This document shows, in pieces, positions 15,201 to 23,374 of a DNA stretch of 36,638 nt. Made by a program: the position numbers and the translations under genes. How positions within the stretch are numbered: position 1 is the first letter of the stretch; every line of letters starts with the position of its first letter. The notes under the pieces are model-generated. The model saw only the letters and a program-made list of their open reading frames with translations. It was not told where the DNA came from and made no database searches. Source of the DNA: Streptomyces albidochromogenes (lineage in GTDB: Bacteria > Actinomycetota > Actinomycetes > Streptomycetales > Streptomycetaceae); assembly GCF_005981925.1 (NCBI RefSeq), contig NZ_VBVX01000029.1, positions 1 through 36,638 on the forward strand, given 5' to 3'.

Positions 15201-16160
15201 GTGCCTGAGTCCACCACTTCCACCACTCGCGGCCGCGTCCTGCGCATAGCGGCGGGCCTCGCCGTGCTGCTCGCGCTGGCCGGGTATCTGGTGGCGCAGT
15301 ACGTGACGGGCGGCGCGGGGGCGCCGCGCTGCACCGTGCGCTCCGCCGAGGGCGACGGGGCGACGTACGAGCTCAGTCCGGAGCAGGCCGTGAACGCCGC
15401 GACGATCTCCGCCGTGGGCACCTCGCGCGGGCTGCCGGAGCGGGCGGTGACGATCGCGCTCGCGACCGCGCTCCAGGAGTCGGCGCTGCGCAACATCAAG
15501 TACGGCGACCGCGACTCGCTCGGGCTCTTCCAGCAGCGGCCCTCGCAGGGCTGGGGCACCCCCCGGCAGATCCTCGACCCCGGATACGCGTCCGAGAGGT
15601 TCTACGAGCACCTGGAGAAGGTCCCCGGCTACTCGCGGCTGCCGCTGACCGTCGCCGCCCAGCGCGTCCAGCGCAGCGGTTTCCCGCAGGCGTACGCGAA
15701 GCACGAGCCGGACGCGGCGCTGCTGGCCGCCGCGCTCACCGGCCGCGCGCCCGCCTCGCTGACCTGCTCGGGGCCGCGCGACGCCGAGCCGGGCAAGCCG
15801 GCCGACGTACGGGCCGCGCTGGTACGGGACTTCGGGCCCGACGTACTCCCCAAGGCGCAGGCCGGCGGATCCCGGGACAAGGCGGGCGCGGCGGGCGCCG
15901 GCGCGAGGCTCGGCGGCACTCCCGCGGCGGCCACCGTGACCGTGCCGGTCCCGGCGCAGGCGGCCGGCGCGCGGGGGGCCGCCGGCGACCGGCGCGGCTG
16001 GGAGCTCGCGCACTGGGCCGTCGCCCACGCCGCCGAGCTGCGCATCGAACGGGTCGCGTACGCCGGCCGCGCCTGGACCACCGGGGACGCCCGCAGGACG
16101 TGGCACTCCGGCGACGCGCGCAACGGCTCCGGAGAGGTCCTGATCACCACCGCGCAGTAG
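15201..16160 (+). CDS. Membrane-anchored or exported lysozyme/transglycosylase-like protein
   Basis: 319 residues. A single N-terminal membrane helix or signal anchor (RVLRIAAGLAVLLALAGYLVAQYV) is followed by a domain with ALQESALRNIKYGDRDSLGLFQQRPSQGWG, which resembles the catalytic-Glu segment of lysozyme-like transglycosylases (Glu of ALQES; LFQQRPSQGWG). The C-terminal ~100 residues are Ala/Gly-rich and end in a small basic/aromatic segment. Databases often call such actinobacterial proteins 'heavy metal transporter', which the sequence does not support. GTG at 15201 has no Shine-Dalgarno sequence, but TACCTT at 15188-15193 is placed for a leaderless transcript. It diverges from dapE, so a wall-synthesis link is possible (inference). 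Confidence 0.8.
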   Translation: MPESTTSTTRGRVLRIAAGLAVLLALAGYLVAQYVTGGAGAPRCTVRSAEGDGATYELSPEQAVNAATISAVGTSRGLPERAVTIALATALQESALRNIKYGDRDSLGLFQQRPSQGWGTPRQILDPGYASERFYEHLEKVPGYSRLPLTVAAQRVQRSGFPQAYAKHEPDAALLAAALTGRAPASLTCSGPRDAEPGKPADVRAALVRDFGPDVLPKAQAGGSRDKAGAAGAGARLGGTPAAATVTVPVPAQAAGARGAAGDRRGWELAHWAVAHAAELRIERVAYAGRAWTTGDARRTWHSGDARNGSGEVLITTAQ

Positions 16161-16449
16161 TGCGGGCGATCACTCGAAAGCGGTAAGCGGGCCCCTCCGC
16201 GGCAGGGGTGCGCACGCACCTGCGGGCCGTCACCCCCGCACTCCCCGATTCCCCGGAGAACAAAGGGCGGCCGCGCTCGGACGCCCCTGCGCGGGGCGGG
16301 ATGTTTGCCCGGGTTCATCCGGAGCCGATAATGCGACGCATTGCAAACTCTTTACCTTGGTGCACCGCAACCTCCCCCGCCCTCCGAGCGGTTGTCACGG
16401 CGTCTGATCGTCGGACAGACCGTCTCGACTCTCCCGTCTAAGGAGCACC

Positions 16450-16893
16450 ATGTCTCTCCCCCTGACCCGTCGGATCGCCCGCGCCGCTCTGCTCATCGCG
16501 GCCGGCGCAGCCCCCGTGGTCGGTGCGGCCGGCTCCGCGAGCGCCGCTGACCTCCCCGCCGCCCCCAACCTGGGCGGCCTGACCGCCCTGGACGGCGCCG
16601 GGCTCGGCGACTCCGTCGACAGCGCGGCGCAGAAGGGCTCCAAGACTGCGGGCGACACCGGCAGCAAGGCCGTCAAGACGGCCGTCCCGGCCGCCGGCAA
16701 GACCGTCGGCAAGGCCGGCAAGACCGCCACCCCCGCCGCGCAGAAGGCGGCCGGTGACGTCGCCGGCAGCGCCGGTGAGGTCCTCGGCGACACCACCAAG
16801 ACGGCGGGCGGCGGCCTGCCCGCCGCCGACGCGCTGCCCACCAGCGGCCTGCCGACCAGCTCCCTGCCCAGCACGGGTCTGCCGCTCGGCTAG
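16450..16893 (+). CDS. Small secreted Ala/Lys-rich protein
   Basis: 147 residues. A clear Sec signal peptide (RRIARAALLIAAGAAPVVGAAGSASA, cleavage before ADLPAAP). The mature chain is low in complexity: Lys-Thr-Ala-Gly repeats (KTVGKAGKTATPAAQK) and a C-terminal run of Ser-Leu-Pro motifs (TSGLPTSSLPSTGLPLG). No cysteines and no known domain, so I cannot give a function. ATG at 16450 follows TAAGGAG at a good distance. A strong terminator follows at 16903-16954. The 289 bases upstream hold no gene that I can see. Confidence 0.85.
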   Translation: MSLPLTRRIARAALLIAAGAAPVVGAAGSASAADLPAAPNLGGLTALDGAGLGDSVDSAAQKGSKTAGDTGSKAVKTAVPAAGKTVGKAGKTATPAAQKAAGDVAGSAGEVLGDTTKTAGGGLPAADALPTSGLPTSSLPSTGLPLG

Positions 16894-16902
16894 TCCGTAC
16901 GC

Positions 16903-16954
16903 ACGTGAAGAGGGGCCCCGGGGAGTTCGCACTCCCCGGGGCCCCTCTTCACGT
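16903..16954. terminator. Perfect 24-bp inverted repeat terminator
   Basis: Left arm 16903-16926, right arm 16931-16954, loop TCGC; every base pairs. It lies between the secreted-protein gene and dapC, which converge. Confidence 0.85.
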
Positions 16955-16965
16955 ACCGGAAGGTG

Positions 16966-18066
16966 TCAGCCGCCCAGGCGCTTGACCGCCGCCGCGACGC
17001 GCTCGTCGGTGGCCGTGAACGCCACCCGCACGAAACGGTCTCCGGCGGGCCCGTAGAAGTCGCCCGGAGCCGCCAGGATGCCCAGCTCCGCCAGGTGGGC
17101 CACGGTCTGCCAGCACGGCTCGTCGCGCGTCGCCCACAGGTACAGGCTCGCCTCGCTGTGCTCGATGCGGAAGCCGTGCGCCTCCAGCGCGCCGCGCAGC
17201 GCCGCCCGGCGGGCCGCGTACCGCTCCCGCTGCTCCGCCACGTGCGCGTCGTCGCCGAGCGCCGCGACCGTCGCCGCCTGGACGGGCGCCGGCGTCATCA
17301 TGCCGCCGTGCTTGCGGATCTGGAGCAGGTCGCCGAGGACACCCGCGTCGCCCGCCAGGAACGCCGCGCGGTAGCCGGCCAGGTTGGACCGCTTCGAGAG
17401 CGAGTGGACGGCGACCAAGCCCTCGTACGTACCGCCGCAGACGTCCGGGTGCAGTACGGAGACCGGCTCGGCCTCCCAGCCCAGCTCCAGGTAGCACTCG
17501 TCGCTGAAGACCAGCACCCCGTGCTCGCGCGCCCAGGCGACGATCCGGATCAGCTCGTCCTTGGCCAGCACGCGGCCGGTCGGGTTGGAGGGCGAGTTGA
17601 GCCAGAGCAGCTTCACGCGCGCCGGGTCGAGGTCCGCGACCGGATCGTCGTAGACGACCGGCTCGGCGCGTGCCAGCCGCGCGCCCACCTCGTACGTCGG
17701 GTAGGCGAGCCGGGGGTAGGCCACCTGGTCGCCGGGGCCCAGGCCCAGCTGCGTCGGCAGCCAGGCCACCAGCTCCTTCGAGCCGACGACCGGCAGGACG
17801 TTGGTGTGCGCCACGCCGCGCGCCCCGAGACGCCGCTCGACCCAACCCGTGAGCGCGTCACGCAGCGCGACCGTGCCCCACACCGTCGGATAGCCCGGGG
17901 AGTCCGCCGCCTCGACGAGGGCCCGCTGGACGAGCTCGGGAACCGGGTCGACGGGCGTGCCGACGGACAGGTCCACGATGCCGTCCGGGTGGGCGGCCGC
18001 CGTCGCCTTGTACGGCTCCAGCTTGTCCCAGGGGAAGGTGGGCAGGCGGTCAGTGACTGCGGACAC
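16966..18066 (-). CDS. dapC: Succinyl-diaminopimelate transaminase (class I/II aminotransferase)
   Basis: 366 residues. PLP fold type I enzyme: GIVDLSVGTPVDPVPELV, VVGSKELVAWLP, the LNSPSNPTG motif, FSDECYLELG, and the PLP lysine in HSLSKRSNLAGYRAAF. It transfers an amino group to N-succinyl-2-amino-6-ketopimelate ahead of dapE. fdxA lies directly upstream on the same strand, the order seen for fdxC-dapC in mycobacteria. A hairpin sits between them at 18110-18140. I chose GTG at 18066, which begins the family's VSAVTDRLPTFPWD. ATG at 18084 is in frame and adds six residues. Confidence 0.93.
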   Translation of the reverse strand: MSAVTDRLPTFPWDKLEPYKATAAAHPDGIVDLSVGTPVDPVPELVQRALVEAADSPGYPTVWGTVALRDALTGWVERRLGARGVAHTNVLPVVGSKELVAWLPTQLGLGPGDQVAYPRLAYPTYEVGARLARAEPVVYDDPVADLDPARVKLLWLNSPSNPTGRVLAKDELIRIVAWAREHGVLVFSDECYLELGWEAEPVSVLHPDVCGGTYEGLVAVHSLSKRSNLAGYRAAFLAGDAGVLGDLLQIRKHGGMMTPAPVQAATVAALGDDAHVAEQRERYAARRAALRGALEAHGFRIEHSEASLYLWATRDEPCWQTVAHLAELGILAAPGDFYGPAGDRFVRVAFTATDERVAAAVKRLGG

Positions 18067-18109
18067 GGGGGATCGCTTTCTCATCTGTGTCTGGCTCTGG
18101 AAACGCCTC

Positions 18110-18140
18110 GGTCCCGTACGGCGGCAGGCCGTACGGGACC
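18110..18140 (-). terminator. Terminator or attenuator after fdxA
   Basis: Eleven-base perfect stem (GGTCCCGTACG / CGTACGGGACC) with a nine-base loop, between the fdxA stop and the dapC start. Confidence 0.65.
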
Positions 18141-18164
18141 GGGGCGGCGCACTTGCCTCGCCGC

Positions 18165-18485
18165 TTACTGGTTCTGCGGCGGGAGCGCTGCGATGAAGGG
18201 GTGGTCGCGCTCGATCAGGCCGAGCTTGGAAGCACCACCGGGCGAGCCGAGCTCGTCGAAGAACTCGACGTTCGCCTTGTAGTAGTCCTTCCACTCCTCC
18301 GGGGTGTCGTCCTCGTAGAAGATGGCCTCGACCGGGCAGACCGGCTCACAGGCACCACAGTCGACGCATTCGTCCGGGTGGATGTACAAGGACCTGGAGC
18401 CCTCGTAGATGCAGTCGACCGGGCACTCCTCGATGCACGCCTTGTCCTTGACGTCGACACAAGGCTGCGCGATGACGTAGGTCAC
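18165..18485 (-). CDS. fdxA: Seven-iron ferredoxin (3Fe-4S + 4Fe-4S)
   Basis: 106 residues. Cysteines at 9, 17, 21, 25, 40, 43, 46 and 50 in the pattern C-x7-C-x3-C-P and C-x2-C-x2-C-x3-C-P. By analogy with FdxA, Cys9/17/50 hold the 3Fe-4S cluster and Cys21/40/43/46 the 4Fe-4S cluster. It carries electrons in the cytosol. GTG at 18485 has AGGAGGAA about ten bases upstream. It diverges from the GNAT gene and lies ahead of dapC. Confidence 0.96.
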   Translation of the reverse strand: MTYVIAQPCVDVKDKACIEECPVDCIYEGSRSLYIHPDECVDCGACEPVCPVEAIFYEDDTPEEWKDYYKANVEFFDELGSPGGASKLGLIERDHPFIAALPPQNQ

Positions 18486-18576
18486 GCTGTCGTTCCTCCT
18501 CGATAGGGCGCGGCGGGCCGATCTGCGGCTCCGTCCACGTGGCGCGCGGGAGCGCGGCGTCGTCGATGCCCGCCTC

Positions 18577-18582
18577 TAGTAT
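18577..18582 (+). promoter_or_regulatory. TAGTAT -10-like box before the GNAT gene
   Basis: Good match to a vegetative -10, 44 bases before GTG at 18627; no convincing -35. Confidence 0.3.
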
Positions 18583-18626
18583 CTCCGTTCCCGGGCACGA
18601 TCCGAACAGGAGGGGCGGACACAGCT

Positions 18627-19622
18627 GTGGAATTCACTACCGGCGGACGACTCGAGGTCCGTATTTCGGCTGATGACGTGGGCAAACGTGTATCAGTCAG
18701 GCGGGTCGGCGAGAGCGGGGCGCCGGGGGCGAAGTTCACCGACACGGTTGGCGTTCTCACATCCTGGGACAGCGGCGTGCTGTCGATCACACGCCGGGAC
18801 GGCGAGTCGGTCCGGATCGCGGAATCCACGCTGGTCGCGGGCAAGGTCGTGCCCTCCGCGCCGGCTCGGCGGCGCGGTCCCGCGGCGACCTTCGAGGAGC
18901 TGGCGCGGGTCTGCGCGCGCGCCTGGCAGCCGGTCGAGAGCGAGCCGCTCGGCCAGTGGCTGCTGCGGGCCGCGGGCGGTTTCACCCGGCGTGCCAACTC
19001 CGCGCTGCCGCTCGGAGATCCCGGGCTGCCGGTCGGCGTGGCGCTGGAGCGCGTACGCCGGTGGTACGCGGCCCGGGGCCTTCCCCCGTACGTCCAGGTC
19101 TCCACCGGCGCCGAGGGCACGCAGGAGCGTCTCGCCGCCGAGCTGGAGCGCCTCGGGTGGTCTCTGGAGGTCACCGCGCAGGTACGGGTCGCCGCGCTCG
19201 CCCCGATCGGGGACCTGGACGCGGACGTGTCGCGGGTCCGGCTCGGCCGGGCGTGCGACGCGGGCTGGCTCGCGCGCTACCAGCGGTTCGAGGAGCCGGG
19301 GCCGCACGTGGTGCGGGTGCTGGAGAGCGGGCCCTCGGTGTGGTTCGCGTCCGTCCCGGGCGAGGGGGAGACGCCGGCGGCGATCGGGCGGTGCGTCGTG
19401 GACGGGCGGTGGGCCGGGTTCATGGCGGTCGAGGTCGACCCGGCGTGCCGGCGCCAGGGGCTCGCGAGCGCGGTGATGACGGCGCTGGCGCGGCGGGCGC
19501 TGGAGGAGGGCGCGTCGGCCGCCTGGCTCCAGGTCGAGGCCGGCAATGAGGGCGCGCGGGCGCTGTACGACGGCATGGGGTTCGCCACCCACCACAGCTA
19601 CCACCACTTCCGACCGGCGTAG
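18627..19622 (+). CDS. GNAT-family N-acetyltransferase with N-terminal SH3-like domain
   Basis: 331 residues. Residues 1-75 form a small beta-rich domain (VGKRVSVRRVGE ... DTVGVLTSWDSGVLSI). A middle segment contains GQWLLRAAGGFTRRANSALPLG, and the C-terminus is a GNAT domain with the acetyl-CoA loop RRQGLASAV and NEGARALYDGMGF. This is the layout of the Rv0428c/Cg3035-type acetyltransferases. Acceptor unknown. GTG at 18627 is preceded by GGAGGGG at a longish 12 bases. It is followed 17 bases later by the SirB1-like gene, probably in one operon. Confidence 0.9.
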   Translation: MEFTTGGRLEVRISADDVGKRVSVRRVGESGAPGAKFTDTVGVLTSWDSGVLSITRRDGESVRIAESTLVAGKVVPSAPARRRGPAATFEELARVCARAWQPVESEPLGQWLLRAAGGFTRRANSALPLGDPGLPVGVALERVRRWYAARGLPPYVQVSTGAEGTQERLAAELERLGWSLEVTAQVRVAALAPIGDLDADVSRVRLGRACDAGWLARYQRFEEPGPHVVRVLESGPSVWFASVPGEGETPAAIGRCVVDGRWAGFMAVEVDPACRRQGLASAVMTALARRALEEGASAAWLQVEAGNEGARALYDGMGFATHHSYHHFRPA

Positions 19623-19639
19623 GGCGGTACGAGACGCGT

Positions 19640-20473
19640 ATGCGACGACCCACCGGAGCCGAACGCCGTCAGCGGTTCGCCGAGGAGGCCCGGTCCGAGC
19701 GCCCGGACCTCGCGCTGCTGTGCCTGCTGGTGGGCGCGGAGGCGGACGCCTCGCTGGACGAGGCGGGGATGGACGCGGCCGAGATCGAGCTCGACCGGCT
19801 GGCGGGCCTGCTGCCGTACCGCCCGGGCGGGGCCCGGGAGTGGGCGTCGGCCCTGGCCGACGTCCTGGGGACGCGCTGCGGCTTCGGCGGGACTCCGGGC
19901 GACTACCAGCGGCTGGAGTCCTCGCTGCTGCACGAGGTGCTGCGGCGGCGGCGCGGGCTGCCGATCCTGCTGTCGGTGGTGTGGATCGAGGTGGCGCGGC
20001 GGGCTGGGGCCCCGGTGTACGGGGTCGCCCTGCCGGGGCACTTCGTCGTCGGCTTCGGCTCCCGGGACGAGCAGGTGCTGGCCGACCCGTTCGACGGGGG
20101 CCGGCTGCTGACGGGGGCGGACGCGGAACTGCTGGTGGCGGGGGCCACCGGGGAGCCGCTCGACCCCGCGATGCTGGTCCCGGCGGACCCGCTGGAGATC
20201 GTGCTGCGGATCCTGAACAACATCCGGGCGTGGGCGTCGGCCCGCCCGGAGCGTACGGACGTCCAGCTGTGGGCGGTGGAGCTGTCCCTGCTGCTGCCGT
20301 CGCACGCGGCGCGCCTGCGGTACGAGCGGGCCCAACTGCTGGTGCAGCGCGGGGACTTCCTGGGCGGCGCGGCGGAACTGGAGGCGTACGCGGACGTCGT
20401 GGAGGCGGTGGACCCCGTGGCGGCGGAGACCGTCCGGCGCAGGGCGAAGGCGGCACGGTCCCGGCTGAACTGA
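19640..20473 (+). CDS. SirB1/transglutaminase-like and TPR-type protein
   Basis: 277 residues. The central part GLPILLSVVWIEVARRAGAPVYGVALPGHFVVG is the SirB1-family transglutaminase-like core; the C-terminal part (ARLRYERAQLLVQRGDFLGGAAELEAYADVV) is TPR-like. No nucleophilic cysteine is visible, so it may be non-enzymatic. Function unknown. ATG at 19640, close behind the GNAT gene. This is the last gene of what I take as the core region. Confidence 0.88.
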   Translation: MRRPTGAERRQRFAEEARSERPDLALLCLLVGAEADASLDEAGMDAAEIELDRLAGLLPYRPGGAREWASALADVLGTRCGFGGTPGDYQRLESSLLHEVLRRRRGLPILLSVVWIEVARRAGAPVYGVALPGHFVVGFGSRDEQVLADPFDGGRLLTGADAELLVAGATGEPLDPAMLVPADPLEIVLRILNNIRAWASARPERTDVQLWAVELSLLLPSHAARLRYERAQLLVQRGDFLGGAAELEAYADVVEAVDPVAAETVRRRAKAARSRLN

Positions 20474-20549
20474 GCACCGCCCCTGTGTCCATGGGGTGAG
20501 CGGCACTGTGCCTTTCGAGGCAGTGGGAGCCGCGGTGGTGCGCGAGGGC

Positions 20550-20579
20550 TTGTAGGCGGGTCCGCGGCCTGCATAGGGT
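20550..20579 (+). promoter_or_regulatory. Vegetative-type promoter for the first MerR gene
   Basis: TTGTAG (20550-20555), 18-base spacer, TAGGGT (20574-20579); start codon 37 bases further on. Confidence 0.5.
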
Positions 20580-20616
20580 CCCGGCAACCCCGACCAGATC
20601 CAGAAGGTGGTGAGGT

Positions 20617-21285
20617 GTGCCGCTTTCAGAGCTGAGCCGCCAGACAGGCGTCCCCGTCCGGGCGCTCCAGATGTACGTCCACATGGAGCTGTTCCGTGCC
20701 GAGCCCGCGTACGACGAACGGCACGTCCGCCGGATCGCGCTGATCAAGACCCTGCTGGACGTCGGTGGCGTCCCGTACTCCGTGGTCCGGGACATCCTGC
20801 GCCGCATCGACGCCTCGCCGCACTCGTTGCACGACATCCTGGAGACCGTGCAGTACGCCCTGCCCGTGCGCGGTACGGCCTCCGAGGAGGGCGAGTGGAC
20901 CCGGGCCCGGGAACGCGCGGAGCGGTTCGCCGAGGCGCGCAACTGGCGGGTGAACGCCGAGAATCCGGCGTGGCACACGCTCACCCAGGTGCTGGTCGCG
21001 TGTGAATGGCTGGAACAGGACGACCTCGTGCGGCTGCTCGACACCTACGCCGACGCGCTGGAACGCGTCGGCGAGGCGGAGGTGGCGCTGCAACGACGGC
21101 AGCCGGACCCCGACAGCGCCGCGGCCAGCATGGTGACCTGCGCCGTACTGGGGGATGTCGCGCTGTCCGCGCTGCACAGGCTCGTACATGAACATTATTC
21201 ATCTCTTGCCGAACAGGAGGAGAGCACGCCAATTGACAAGAAGTCAGCGCACTCGAAGGCGCGGCGAAGCCGTCCGGACAATTAA
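20617..21285 (+). CDS. MerR-family transcriptional regulator (paralogue 1)
   Basis: 222 residues. A MerR winged helix at the N-terminus (LSELSRQTGVPVRALQMYVHMELF, then DERHVRRIALIKTLLDVGGVPYSVVRDIL), then a C-terminal helical domain with NAENPAWHTLTQVL, DLVRLLDTYADAL and AVLGDVALSALHRLVHE. The same C-terminal pattern recurs in the MerR protein at 33.5-34.1 kb, so the two are paralogues. No cysteine metal site is evident; the ligand is unknown. GTG at 20617 follows AAGGTGGTGAGGT. The C-terminal 25 residues are Lys/Ser-rich. It stands at the left border of the accessory region. Confidence 0.9.
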   Translation: MPLSELSRQTGVPVRALQMYVHMELFRAEPAYDERHVRRIALIKTLLDVGGVPYSVVRDILRRIDASPHSLHDILETVQYALPVRGTASEEGEWTRARERAERFAEARNWRVNAENPAWHTLTQVLVACEWLEQDDLVRLLDTYADALERVGEAEVALQRRQPDPDSAAASMVTCAVLGDVALSALHRLVHEHYSSLAEQEESTPIDKKSAHSKARRSRPDN

Positions 21286-21373
21286 CCAGAAAGCCCTTTC
21301 CGCCAAGGCCTGCCCGGGGTCCAGAAGCGTTGCTTTCAGGCCGAGTTGACATCTCGCGGAGAACTTATTCAAC

Positions 21374-21402
21374 TTGACAACCACTGACGCAAGAGGCATG
21401 AT
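21374..21402 (+). promoter_or_regulatory. Candidate promoter of the kinase/regulator operon
   Basis: TTGACA (21374-21379), 17-base spacer, CATGAT (21397-21402). A second TTGACA lies at 21346. The 21286-21491 space is notably AT-rich for this window. Confidence 0.5.
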
Positions 21403-21491
21403 CCAACTGATCTTCGAAGCCCTTTCCCCTTGACGAAGAAGTCGAGTTGCGCAAAGTGCGACTTCGGAAATCAGCCCGGGGGGGGGTTAGC

Positions 21492-22631
21492 GTGAGCAGC
21501 GTGTCGTGCCAGGACGCATTGGATGATCGGGCCGGGTCTCAAGGGTCGAGACTCGCGGCGGAGTTACTGGCGCTCGAACCCGAACTTCTCGATGCCTACC
21601 GGCAGCTTCTGATCGAACAGAAGAATCCCCTGGGGATGAACGCGGAAGCTTGGCTCACCTGCCGTGAGCAGGGCCGGCACATCCTGGCGGAATGCGTCCA
21701 CACACTGCGCCACGGGACGTCCGCCCCCCTCAACCCCCTGCTGACCAGCAAGACCCGCAAGCTGGGCGGGGCCCGGATCTCCCAGGGAATCCCGCCGGTG
21801 TACTCGGTGCGCGCGGGATCGCTGTTCTTCAAGCTCACGCTGGACTTCCTGGGGCGCGTCTTCGAGGGCAGCCCCGGCTCCGAGCACTACCTGATGAAGA
21901 TCCTTCCCACCCTCCAGGCCGCCATCACCCGACGGCTGGAGGAAGGCTCCACCGGCCAGGAACTGTTCCTGCTCGACGTCGTACGCGACGCCGCCCAGCA
22001 GGGCCGGCACGGCATGGCACGCGAGATCCACGACCGGATCGGCAGCTCGGCCAGCCTGGCGCTGCGGCAGCTGGAGCTCTTCGAGCTCACCCAGAACTCC
22101 TCGTCGCCGACGGACGTGCGGCTCAGCAGCCTCAAGCAGGCCATCCTGGAGACGCTCTACACGACCCGGGACATCGTCACCGAGCTCCGCACCCGCAGCG
22201 ACGCCACCCGCTCCCTCCAGGTCGCGCTGTGCGCCTTCGTGACGGCCATGGCGGTCGAGGTGCCCGCCGTGGAGGTCCGGGTGGGCGACCCGGAGGACCG
22301 GCTGCCGTCCGCGCTCTGCGACGACCTGTTCCTCATGCTGCGCGAGTGCCTGCGCAACTCCCTGGCCCACGCCTCGGCCACCCGCGTCACGATCGACGTA
22401 CAGGTCGACGCCCGCCACGTGCGGGCGACCGTGCGGGACGACGGCGTGGGCTTCTCGCCCGCGACCCAGCAGGGCAACGGACTCTCCTCCCTGTACGAGC
22501 GGGCACATCTGCTCGGCGGAGAGGTCTCCATCACCAGCACCCCGGGGGGCGGTACAGCCGTCGTGCTCTCGGTCCCCGTCACTGAGGAGGATCATGCAGA
22601 CGACGGGCCACGACACCCGGCCGGCGACTGA
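21492..22631 (+). CDS. Soluble NarL-type sensor histidine kinase
   Basis: 379 residues. The first ~165 have no recognised domain and no membrane helix, so sensing should be in the cytosol or through a partner. HisKA_3 follows with phospho-acceptor His180 (MAREIHDRIGSSASLAL). The HATPase domain has the N-box LRECLRNSLAHASATRV, DDGVGF and GLSSLYERAHLLGGEVSITSTPGGGT. Codon 25 (21564-21566) is TTA, so translation should depend on the bldA tRNA. I chose GTG at 21492; TTG at 21447 is in frame but unlikely. A run of nine G lies just upstream and would be the ribosome-site region. The stop lies 38 bases inside the response-regulator gene. Confidence 0.88.
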   Translation: MSSVSCQDALDDRAGSQGSRLAAELLALEPELLDAYRQLLIEQKNPLGMNAEAWLTCREQGRHILAECVHTLRHGTSAPLNPLLTSKTRKLGGARISQGIPPVYSVRAGSLFFKLTLDFLGRVFEGSPGSEHYLMKILPTLQAAITRRLEEGSTGQELFLLDVVRDAAQQGRHGMAREIHDRIGSSASLALRQLELFELTQNSSSPTDVRLSSLKQAILETLYTTRDIVTELRTRSDATRSLQVALCAFVTAMAVEVPAVEVRVGDPEDRLPSALCDDLFLMLRECLRNSLAHASATRVTIDVQVDARHVRATVRDDGVGFSPATQQGNGLSSLYERAHLLGGEVSITSTPGGGTAVVLSVPVTEEDHADDGPRHPAGD

Positions 22632-23262
22632 ACCCATCCGCATCATCGCCGTGGACGACCACTCGCTCCTGCGCAGCGCCCTGTGCGAACTGATCAACAC
22701 CGAACCGGACCTCCACGTGGTGGCGGACGTGGACACTTCGAAGGGGCTCGGCGACCTGATCGAGCGGACGCGCGCCCAGGTGATCCTGCTCGACGTCGAA
22801 ATGCCGGACCACGACGCCCCGGCCGTCGTGAGCGAACTGACGGAACGTTTCCCCGAACTGCACGTGCTGATGCTGACCATGTACCACGAGCCCCAGCTGG
22901 TGCAGGAACTGATCGCCCGGGGAGCGCGCGGATATCTGCACAAGAGCGTGCCCCGTGAGTCACTTCTCCTGGCGATCCGCAACGCGGCCGCACAGGCGCC
23001 CAACATCACCATTGCCGTACCACGGAGCGGAATTTCGGAATCCGTGTTCAGCGAGTCGAAACAGACGCTCTCACCCCGGGAGCGGGAAGTCCTCGTCCAC
23101 GCGGCGGCGGCTCTGAGCAACCGTCAGATCTCCAGCAAGTTGCGTATAACCGAGGGAACTGTCAAGCGTCACCTTCGGAACATCTTCGAGAAACTCGGCG
23201 CCGTCTCCCGTATCGACGCCGTGAACAAAGCGGTCGACGCCCAGCTGATCAGAAGACCCTGA
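22594..23262 (+). CDS. LuxR/NarL-family response regulator
   Basis: 222 residues. Receiver domain with acidic pocket VDDHSLLRSAL, phospho-acceptor Asp67 (ILLDVEMP), TM at TMYHEPQ and Lys in LHKSVPRES. The C-terminus is a LuxR helix-turn-helix (SPREREVLVHAAAALSNRQI, then TEGTVKRHLRNIFEKLGAVSRIDAV). ATG at 22594 has GAGGAGG six to seven bases before it and overlaps the kinase gene, so both are made together. Targets are unknown; UbiA and SARP genes lie next downstream. Confidence 0.94.
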   Translation: MQTTGHDTRPATEPIRIIAVDDHSLLRSALCELINTEPDLHVVADVDTSKGLGDLIERTRAQVILLDVEMPDHDAPAVVSELTERFPELHVLMLTMYHEPQLVQELIARGARGYLHKSVPRESLLLAIRNAAAQAPNITIAVPRSGISESVFSESKQTLSPREREVLVHAAAALSNRQISSKLRITEGTVKRHLRNIFEKLGAVSRIDAVNKAVDAQLIRRP

Positions 23263-23298
23263 GGCACCGGCCGGGGCAGGAAAGGGGTGCCGCCGTGA

Positions 23299-23316
23299 AT
23301 ACCCCTTAGGGGGTAT
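23299..23316. promoter_or_regulatory. G-tract palindrome ahead of the UbiA gene (CsoR-like operator)
   Basis: ATACCCCTT / AGGGGGTAT, an almost perfect 18-base inverted repeat. Its shape (AT-C4/5 ... G4/5-TAT) recalls operators of the CsoR family. It lies between the response regulator and the UbiA gene; no copper gene is near. Confidence 0.4.
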
Positions 23317-23374
23317 GCCCCCTGACCCCATGGTTGTCTGTGCCGCCGTCGGCACACGACATAGCGTGAATGAC

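Noticed and set aside
16161..16449. A small gene in the space before the secreted protein
   Set aside because: Frames here lack ribosome sites and homology; I see only promoter-type sequence.
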